In this document: positions 55,880 through 64,000 of the stretch, in pieces | Layout of the letters: every line of letters starts with the position of its first letter | Position numbering within the stretch: the stretch's first letter is position 1 | Origin: Trachythela sp. YZ-2020 | Lineage: Eukaryota > Cnidaria > Anthozoa > Malacalcyonacea > Clavulariidae | DNA length: 64,000 nt | Assembly: GCA_016169945.1 (NCBI GenBank) | Contig: JADLSH010000349.1 | Span: 434,001-498,000, forward strand | Direction: 5' to 3' | The notes under the pieces: model-generated | Seen by the model: the letters and a program-made list of their open reading frames with translations, nothing else | Database searches by the model: none | What the model was told of the DNA's origin: nothing | Translations under genes and position numbers: made by a program

Positions 55880-58096
55880 ATTTAAGACAAACATTATGGT
55901 GAGTATAATCCTGTCAAATGGCAAGAATTACCATACTTGGAAAGTGCAATGTCGAATGGCACTTATGAGAGACGTGTGTGGGGAATTGTGGCCAAGACTG
56001 AAGTGTCTCCTGGTTCAGATATGTCTCCAGGTTCAGATAAACCAGAAGATTTAGTGAAATTTGTTGCAAGAAGAGTTTGTTCTTTGGCAACTATTGTTTT
56101 GTTGGTCGATCAGTCGTTGTACCTCCTTGGAGATCCACAAGACCCTGCTGTGGTTTAGGAAAAATTGGCCAATCAATTCCAAAAGAAAACGTGGGCAAAT
56201 AAGTTGGCACTGTGTCGTAAACTCTATTCATTTTGACTAAAAGACGGTGAATCTGTTCAGAAACACATCAAGGAAATGACTGAGATATTTGATGGATTGC
56301 GGTCATCAATGACCCTATAACGGAAGAGGATTGAGTTGTTCATTTGTTAGCAAGTTTACCCGAGTCATACGATATACTAGTGATGGCGTTTGAGGGCAAA
56401 TGTTGAAGTTCCCATAATGGAAACTGTGACTGAACGTTTGTTGCACGAAGAATGAAAACTGAAGGAGAGAAGTGGGTCTGAGACAAGTGATGGAATGAAA
56501 GCTATGCTTGCGAGTAGACAGTCTAAAGGCAATGGGCCCAAATGCTACAATTGTGTAAAGTTTGGACACATTAAACGAAACTGTCGAGAACTGAACACTC
56601 CAAAACATGATGGTGACAAAGGGGAATTTAATGAGGGTATTGATAACAAGCATAAGGCTAACAATGCAGCTGAATCCGGACAAACTGACAGCAGCTCAGA
56701 TAGTGATGAAGTGGGATTGATGGTGAATCATGCATTTAGTTCATTAAATAGGAGAACAAATACATGGATAATTGATTCTGGAGCAACAATGTGAGTCTGT
56801 TTGTGAAATTGCACAACTTGGAAAAGCCAGAAGAAGTTATTCTTGGAGACGGCCATGTCATCAAGGCAACAGGATGGGGAGTTGTAAAAATAGCAATAGA
56901 GTCTCCAAATAGCCAAAAGGGAAAGAGTTGTGTACTGCAAGATGTTCTTTATGTTCCAAGCTTATCGTACAACCTAGTGAGCATGTCTAAACCTACAAAG
57001 TCTGCAAAGACTGTGAAGTTTAATGAAGATGGATGTCATATTCTTGATGAAAGTCAAAAGCTGATTGCCACTGCCAAAAGAGTAGGAAACCTGTATTACC
57101 TGAACTGTGTGAACAGTCATCAAGGAAACCCTACTGTAGAAAATGCAAGAGTGGGAAGCAAAGAAGTTACCTGTCACAAGCGATTTGGACATCTCAGTGT
57201 ACAAAATCTCCAAAAGTTGGCAAAAGAAAACCTGGTTGATGGCTATGACTATGACAAATCAAAGGACATTAATTTCTGTGAATCTTGTACAGAGGGAAAG
57301 CATCATCGAAGCAAATTCTCAGTCAACGAAAGTGGACGTGCAAAAGAGCCCCTTGATTTGGTACACAGTGATGTATGTGGTAAATGAGTGCAAAATCGCT
57401 TAGTGGAACTGAGTACTTTCTGACATTGATCGATGATCACACTCAGTATGTATGGGTTATGTCTTGAAACACAAAGATGAAGTCTTTGGAAAATTCTGCA
57501 GTGGATTTCTTCAAAATTAATAAAATCTTTCGCACAGACCACAGGGGAGGGGGGCGGTGGGGGTGGTAGTACACCTCAACGGAGTTTGACAATTATCTGA
57601 AGAAAGAAGGGATAATGCACCAATTAACTGTGTATAAGACACCAGAGCAAAATGGAGTGGCTGAAAGGCTTAACCAGGCTTTGGTTGAATCGGTGAGATC
57701 CATGTTAGCTGATGCAAAACTCCCGCACAATTTCTGGACTGAAACACTCTCAACTGCCGTTTATGCATGCGAAGCATATGATCATGTGCATCCAAAACGT
57801 GCAAGAGTCTTTCACAGTCGGGATGTCAAGTTCAACGAATCTTCACAAGGAACTGAAGTTGTGAAAGAACAAGAGCCAAAGCAAAACACACATGTGGAAC
57901 TTGACTTTCCTGAGTTTGAAAAGCCCATTGTTGACCAAGAGCCTGTTGTAAATGAAGCGCCTGAGCCTCAAGTTCCGAGGAGGTCAGAAAGAGATTGAAG
58001 ACCACCTGCCTACTATGGGGAGTGGGCTGTTGGACATCTACTTTATCTGTCTACGAAAACAACACCTGACATCGCATATGCTGTGAGCGATGTTCA
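55880..58096 (+). pseudogene. Copia-type LTR retrotransposon remnant, reverse transcriptase deleted
   Basis: In order: gag (NGKNYHTWKVQCRMALM from about 55915, then mixed frames), a CCHC knuckle CYNCVKFGHIKRNC (near 56545), an aspartic-protease active site WIIDSGATM (near 56765), LGDGHVIKATGWG, VLYVPSLSYNLVS, and a pre-integrase HHCC region with CHKRFGHLSVQNL and CESCTEGKHHRSKF. The integrase core is broken by stops (57385-57600) and resumes with TPEQNGVAERLNQALVESVR and LPHNFWTETLSTAVY. It then jumps after ACEAYDHVHPKRARVF to an acidic linker, a stop, and a last piece LLYLSTKTTPDIAYAV, which normally follows reverse transcriptase. The whole reverse transcriptase has therefore been lost. No LTRs were identified. 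Confidence 0.88.
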
Positions 58097-58546
58097 GTGC
58101 TGATCCACACAATATCGTCTTAGAATTTATACCCGCTTTGTTGGTCAAAAGATGACCAAAATATTTTACCTCTGTAACCACAACTTAACCCTGAATCGCA
58201 GAGAAAACGAATGTTTTCCGGCGTGTTAACGGAATGCAGTGCCATGAGTGAAGATATGAAACAGACTCATCAATGGATTGGAGGCCAACAGGAGAAGGAT
58301 TATATGATATTTAAACGTTGGACCATTTAGTTAACAATATAATAGACTCAAGTACAAACGTCCAGCAACAAATCTGAATAATTATGTACTTCGCAAATTT
58401 GACTAACGGAAATGGTTACAACGGTGATCATGCTGACAAGTTGCTGTGGTAAGTTTTTAATATTTATGTTTATATGGTTGTCAAAATATAATTCTACCAT
58501 TCTGTTAGTACTGTAAGTGTTGGAATGTTTACTGTAAATGTAACAT

Positions 58547-59404
58547 TTGTATCAACAATGTCTTTACAATGAAGAAGCTTTCCAGCAGTTGTTGCCAGCA
58601 TTCTTTGAAAGCATTTTTCACTACAGGAGCTCTGTATATGTTAGTAGTTTTATCGCTGGTTTCTTACTTGAATCACAGTATTTCTTATTATTCTTTAAAT
58701 TATATATTCACACAAAAATTTTCATCATGATTCGTTCAAGTTTTATTGCTATGTTATTGATTTGTGTCGTTTGTTCGTTTTGTGATCAAGATTTTGTCTC
58801 GCTCGGTCGCCATTCGTGGCGTTGTAAACAACGAAAAAATCATGCTGAACAAGATCGCCCTGATACTACATCAAGACAAGTGCCTGTTATGCAATCACCT
58901 AATGTTGCTGTACCAAGTCGCACCGTTGTAAAACGTTGTTGTGGAAAGATATGCAAAGGTGCGTGTGGCCTAAAGCGTAGTTGCCAAGTGATACACGGGC
59001 TTAACGACGAATTGTCTGCTGACCTAGAGGAACAAATGGCGGATAATAGTCATAGTACTGCAGATATTTCTGAAGATGAAAACTATGCTAACAATATAAC
59101 TAACGACGAACGCTTTCCCAAACTGAAAAAAGGAATAAATTTACCAAAAAATTACTCTGAATGGTTAACAGCTAATGATTATTTTAAATGTGCGCTCCAG
59201 TTAAATGATCCAATCAGATTGCAAGATCGGCTAAATTCAAAAATCAAGCTCTTAAACGACGTTATATACAACTACTTTGGGGATAATTTTGGACATATTG
59301 AAACTATACCTGACAGAAATATGGTGGCTAAGTATAAAGATTATACAGTTAAACAATTAAAGAAAGCTTTACAAAATTTAAAATCCAACCAAGGTGACCC
59401 TTAG
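58547..59404 (+). pseudogene. RLE-type non-LTR element: N-terminal zinc-finger region
   Basis: The element protein probably starts at an internal Met, since the first 60 codons are hydrophobic and unlike the family. Finger 1 is CSFCDQDFVSLGRHSWRCKQ. Finger 2 is degenerate (CCGKICKGACGLKRSCQVIH). An Asp/Asn-rich linker, KGINLPKNYSEWLTANDYF, and a Lys-rich stretch (TVKQLKKALQNLKS) lead toward the reverse transcriptase. In R2-like elements such fingers bind target DNA. The frame stops at 59404, and related reading continues in another frame (SEIKYISRTLRDKLHN). Confidence 0.65.
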
Positions 59405-61645
59405 TGAAATTAAATACATCTCCCGCACGTTGCGTGACAAACTGCATAATAATAACAACAACGACGGATTAACATCTGATAGCAGTGAATCATTTAATCA
59501 CGACAAATATCTAGGACTTTTGGGGCTACATTAAAAATGTTATCATCAAGAAAGATGCAATATTACCATCCTTTAAACATGACAGATTGCCTTACTTATT
59601 TCTCTAAATCTCTGGCTAAAATTAATCCTAATATACTGTTTAACATTCCCAGCTGGATTCCGAAGTTATCAGATCCTGAAGTTCAATTTAACCTTGACCT
59701 CCCAACCTATCAACAAATTACTAATGTTATACGTAAAATGAAATTGTCTGGTTGTCCTCGCCCTCTTGATCAGCTTTCTATTATATGTTTTAAGCGACAT
59801 CCTTTCTAAGAACTTACCTTGCTGAACTAATACATGATATTTGGTTATCTGCAACTATCCCAACTGAATGGAAAAGAGTGTGTACCATACTAATACATAA
59901 GAAAGGCAACACTAATGATCCTTCAAATTTCCGTCCCATAACACTCGAATCCATACCTTAAAAGTATTTACATCTTGTCCGTACTTAATTACCACCATAT
60001 CCCCTATCACATTAGTTTTGTTATAAAGAGTTTATACACTGATTTCCAAACTTCGATAATTACCTCTGAATTCTGCACTCCTTTCATGTGTGTTGGCCGT
60101 GGCATATTGCAAGGAGACTGTCTCAGTCCTCTTCTTTTTAATATGTGCTTCAATACATTCATTCAACATATCAAAGCTGAAAAGTACCGTCAATTTGGTT
60201 TTTCCTTTAAATTATTAAATCATATTAACTGGTTTCAATTTGCTGATGATGCTGCTGTAATCACTGGTCAACAATCCGAAAACCAACATCTTTTAAATCG
60301 TTTTTCCATCTGGTGTCAATGGTCCAATATGATTATCCGAGTTGATAAATGTAGTACATTTGGCATAAAAAAGCCATCACAAAATCAGTTCAATACTTGC
60401 CGAAACTCCTTATCAGTAATCATCTAATACCAACCACCAACATCGGATAATCATTTCAATATTTAGGACGTAGAATAAAAAGCATAAAACTGAACTAATC
60501 ACCCTTATTAATGAATTGATGACTGATATTGACTCTAAACCACTGCACCCTAAAAACAAACTTCTCCTGCACAGTCGCTATGTCTTATTTTAATGAAAAT
60601 ATTGATTCTGTAGTCAACCAGTACATCCGGAAATGGCTTGAAATACCAATATCAGGAACACTAAGTACTGTCTATCTAACACGTAACAAATTTGGTCAGA
60701 GTATATATCCACCATTGGTAAAATTTATCCAGTGCCAAGCAATTATTTGTACAGCTTTAAAAACCTCTCCTAATGAATCAATTAACGAACTGTGGAAATC
60801 TACTAATACCCATACTAATATTCAATACGACATAATATATAACTCTACCAAGGAAGTGCTAAAAGATTTTCGTTCTGCACATGAAAATAAACTCCAAAAT
60901 CAATTGACCTGTCAAGGCTCCTTTTTCTCCAGCGTTACCAAGTTCTCCTTAGCACAGCTCAACAAGGTGTGGTCTTCTGCAAAATCTAAACTGCCTAAAA
61001 ACATTTATAACTTTACTATATGCTATATTGACAATTCTCTTCCGATACACAGAAACCTTAACAGATGGGGAATATCTTCAAGTTCAGAATGCACCTTTTG
61101 TCTCAGTCCAGAAATACTATTACACATGGTTGCTGGATGTCAATGCTATCTTGACCGTTTTACGTGGAGGCACAATTCAATCCTGAACTTTCTTGCCAAT
61201 ACACTACAAATTGTAGATGGTTCTAATCTCTCTGCTGGTATACCTGGATTCAGAAGTCCATCAATAGTTACTGGTGACACATATTGTCCAGATTTATTGT
61301 TGGCATGTTCAAATGGTACCCTGTATGTTGTCGAGCTTACTGTCGGGTTATGAAACAAACCTTGAAAACAACGCCAAATCTAAAGAAAATAAATATAAAG
61401 AATTAGTAAGACAGCAACGTCAATATTTTAACCATGTTAAATTTATAAATCTCTCTACGAGCTCCCTAGGTGTGTTTGCAAAAGAGTGCTCTACTTTTTT
61501 AAGTATGTTAGGTGCTGTTGGTCTCGATAAAAACCACCAAATGTATTGCATTAGAAAAATGATGACCATTGCCATTAGAACTACTTATTATATCTTCTGC
61601 TGTCTAAACAAAGAATGGGGAAATCCCGAATTATTAGCTATTTGA
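59405..61645 (+). pseudogene. RLE-type element: reverse transcriptase and restriction-like endonuclease
   Basis: Reverse transcriptase pieces lie in different frames: LPTYQQITNVIRKMKLSGCP (59700 region), WKRVCTILIHKKGN and FRPITLESIP (59870-59960), then GRGILQGDCLSPLLFNMCFN and WFQFADDAAVITG (60090-60260). Sequence between FRPITLES and VLNYHHIPYH is missing, and with it motif A, which bears a catalytic Asp. After a frame change, 60529-61353 covers the thumb and linker, then CTFCLSPEILLHMVAGCQC (CCHC knuckle) and RHNSILNFLA. The restriction-like endonuclease has PDLLLACSNGTLYVVELTVG (PD...E core), and after a final shift near 61350 KYKELVRQQRQYF and GVFAKECSTFL, ending NKEWGNPELLAI at 61645. 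Confidence 0.82.
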
Positions 61646-61800
61646 AATATTTGGTTGATTTGTATAAAAATATATATATTTGCATGTTACATTATTTAGA
61701 GTTGAATTGTGATTCAAGTAGCCAATTGTAAGTTACCTTAATAAGCAAGATTTACAATTGTATGTATGTAGAAAGAAAAACATTTAATAAAGTTTCCATT

Positions 61801-64000
61801 ATTTGTTACTTTCAAATTTGAGAAATAAACTGTCTTGTGAATATTAATACTGATCAAATTAAGATGCAAGACTTAATTGCTACAGTTGATGCTTATTTTT
61901 TTGGATATTAAAACTACTTGCTAATGATATGTTCTTAAAAATGTTGGTTTATTAATTATTCCTTTCAGTTTTATCTCCCAATTTTCTTCATTTTGAACAG
62001 TCAAATGCACAACACTCTGATCCAGTAGTGGCAGAATATGGGTTTGATTGGGAAGGCTAGCTGAAACCAGGCATTTTGTTAATCTTCTGGTGGGAAAATA
62101 TAAGCAGATATAGGTCATAGCACCCAGCCCCAGGGATCGACATGTGGTGAAACATTCATATAACACTAACACATAAATACACCTCAAGGATTGAGATCCT
62201 CAGCATTGGGCTTGATTGATATAGAGTGTGGTTGATCAACTATGGTTTGATATATAATGAAAATACACAAGGCAACAACATTTGAGTTGTCATGGTATAC
62301 CTGTGGACTACCATATATGGATATTAATTTGCATGCCATGTACTTGATCTTTATCAGTGCTCTTTATCTTTACCATTATTTAAATAAAACATATAAAAGA
62401 GAACATAACATGAGTCGTTAAAGATCTTTAATGAAATAATTTAACAGAACAAGGATAGTGTCAACAGCAATTTCTAGACTTGCATATTGACTCTTGATAA
62501 TTGATGTATGAGGCTTCAAAGCATTCACAATCTTTACATTTGTATTGTCTTAAATACACCTGAAACACAACATATAAAAACTATTTTGAATATTTAAAAT
62601 ATGTACAGATATTTTCAAAACAACTTTGGGCCCAAAAATATGGTACACATTTCTTCTTGCATTTCATTTCAGATGTCAATGACAAGGCTCCTTTTAGTTT
62701 TATTCATAAGCAATGTGATAAGCACAACTCAGCTAGCCAACATGAAAGGTTCAAAGAACCGAAATACTTTCAAACTAAAGGCTTGGCCATCAACAAATAT
62801 GTCGTGTCTAAACTGCCATAGTAATGTATAAACTGCAAATCGGCCCCGTGCAAGCTTATTAAACCTACATACTGGCTCAAAAAGTTTACCAATTAGTGCT
62901 GCAGTACTCCAAGTAGTAACTGATTGTTTTATCATACAAAAATAATTGAATTACATTGTAATCTGTAGAGTATAGTAATGTGTTCGGACGGTCAGTCGCC
63001 GAGCTCTGACATATCGTCAAAATCAGTGATCAAAATATCAAATTATTTATTTACGATTTAGTTTCTTTCAACATTCAAATGTTCTTCATACTTCTATGAT
63101 GATTGTTTGTTCTTGAAATACTAGATTTGACTTGATTTCTTCACATACTTCACGAGTATAAAGCGAAAATCCGAAAAAATGTTAATTTCACAATAGAAAA
63201 GTATATTATTCACTCTTCAAGTGGGGCAGACAAACATGGCCGCCGCTCTCAAAACACGACTCATTTCCGGCTTCAATTGCTATTAGGGCTCTGTATTGCG
63301 ATGCTCTATCCAGTCTTAGTACATATCAGTAGGATTGGTAGGTGAGCTCACAAGTCCAATAGCCTGACTTTGCATTATTTGCATAAAAAAGACACCAATG
63401 TTTAACCCTTCGGTTCTTTGAAAGGTTATGGCAGATTGAATTTCGTCGGACTTTACATGATGTCCTCAATCAGTCATAGCCTTGAAGTGGAACCGTAATT
63501 ACAGAAAATATATAGCACGAAAACAATTTGCTTTCACACCATTATAACCGACTTGTACTTGGTGTAATTTGAAATAAAATCGTTTAAAATCACTATATAG
63601 CTAGGGAGGGGTAGGTGGGTACTCATTTGGAGGAAAAAACTTTTTCGTCAATGCTCGCCAAACAAATAGAAAAATTAACACAAGAAAACGAAAAAGGGAT
63701 CATTAATGATGCATAATATGACTAATTTCAAAATACGGAGACAGCCTGCTGATGAACCTTTAGATGTGGTTGCTGACAATGTGGTCCAGCAACATCCTGC
63801 AGAGTAGCCGTTAGTGGCCGATCCTCAGCACCTCAAATAAATCTGCAAGAGCGCAACACCAAGCACAAGCTCACATACAACCTCAAAAGGAAGAGCTTGC
63901 GGTAAGCATACGCTCCTGGTATTTGAAATTATCTAGTTATTCAAGCGAACAATGTTTCTCACATTGCCATTGGCATGCATGATTACTTCTGGCTTTATCG
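61801..64000. other. AT-rich DNA, no gene
   Basis: I see no supported coding region to the end of the window. Short frames (for example 62601-62831 plus and 62729-62935 minus) overlap each other and lack recognisable motifs. Confidence 0.5.

Larger units (their letters stand above)
58547..61800 (+). mobile_element. RLE-type (R2/NeSL/Hero-like) non-LTR retrotransposon, degraded
   Basis: A single-ORF element with N-terminal zinc fingers, a reverse transcriptase, a CCHC knuckle and a C-terminal restriction-like endonuclease, the domain order of the R2/NeSL/Hero groups. The 3' end is near 61790-61800, after AATAAAGTTTCC. No target duplication is visible. Insertion is in AT-rich DNA and not in rRNA genes. 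Confidence 0.8.

Noticed and set aside
61801..64000. Short open frames near the right edge as host genes
   Set aside because: All are under about 90 codons, overlap in opposite directions and show no motif or splice structure.

Overview
The window looks like a piece of a repeat-rich invertebrate nuclear genome, most likely a cnidarian. Genes are split by spliceosomal introns (GT...AG boundaries are visible), the DNA is AT-rich, no rRNA or functional tRNA is present, and the transposon mixture fits an early-branching animal: P, piggyBac, Harbinger, Mutator-like, pogo, BEL/Pao, Gypsy and Copia elements, APE-type and RLE-type non-LTR elements, and tRNA-derived SINEs. The species is an inference. 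I found no intact conventional host gene; almost everything recognisable belongs to mobile elements, many nested in one another.  LAYOUT. 1-6 kb: a non-LTR reverse transcriptase remnant, a SINE head, an unassigned coding remnant and a BEL/Pao gag-protease remnant, all eroded. 6151-11365: a complete-ended P element with 33-bp terminal inverted repeats (TIRs), an exact 8-bp target duplication ATTGAAAG, and a broken THAP-domain transposase. 11.5-18.3 kb: TTAA-flanked short elements, a GDG/SPGHSAK-type transposase fragment, a long hairpin repeat and a truncated protein-kinase remnant. 18712-23873: the most interesting object, a 5162-bp DNA transposon with perfect 34-bp TIRs, a TTA target duplication and a four-exon transposase of about 1090 residues carrying D, D and E residues plus C-terminal cysteine clusters; I cannot assign it to a named superfamily. 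It sits inside an older reverse transcriptase gene whose frame rejoins exactly across the insertion. 24.5-28.3 kb: Mutator-like remnants between two inverted arrays of a short minisatellite. 28.6-31.4 kb: a pogo/Tigger fragment, a 781-bp G-rich element with 25-bp TIRs and TTA duplications, and a HIRAN-like remnant. 32.8-35.3 kb: scrambled Gypsy and BEL/Pao pol pieces. 35275-39990: a second, diverged and broken member of the novel transposon family in the opposite orientation. 40.6-43.2 kb: a broken piggyBac element. 44.2-49.1 kb: an APE-type non-LTR element with a CCCH-finger ORF1, cut by a 985-bp TTAA element. 49.2-51.4 kb: Harbinger pieces. 52245-53197: another copy of the TTAA element. 55.9-58.1 kb: Copia remnant. 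58.5-61.8 kb: an RLE (R2/NeSL-like) non-LTR element. The rest is AT-rich DNA with no gene I can support.  HOW THE PARTS FIT. The window is a record of nested transposition, not a pathway. Three nests have useful boundary evidence: the novel transposon in a reverse transcriptase, the TTAA element in another reverse transcriptase, and the P element between its 8-bp duplications. Only the novel transposase at 19019-23067 is close to intact, with one apparent 1-nt frame error in exon 1. All calls are from reading the sequence; no database search was possible.
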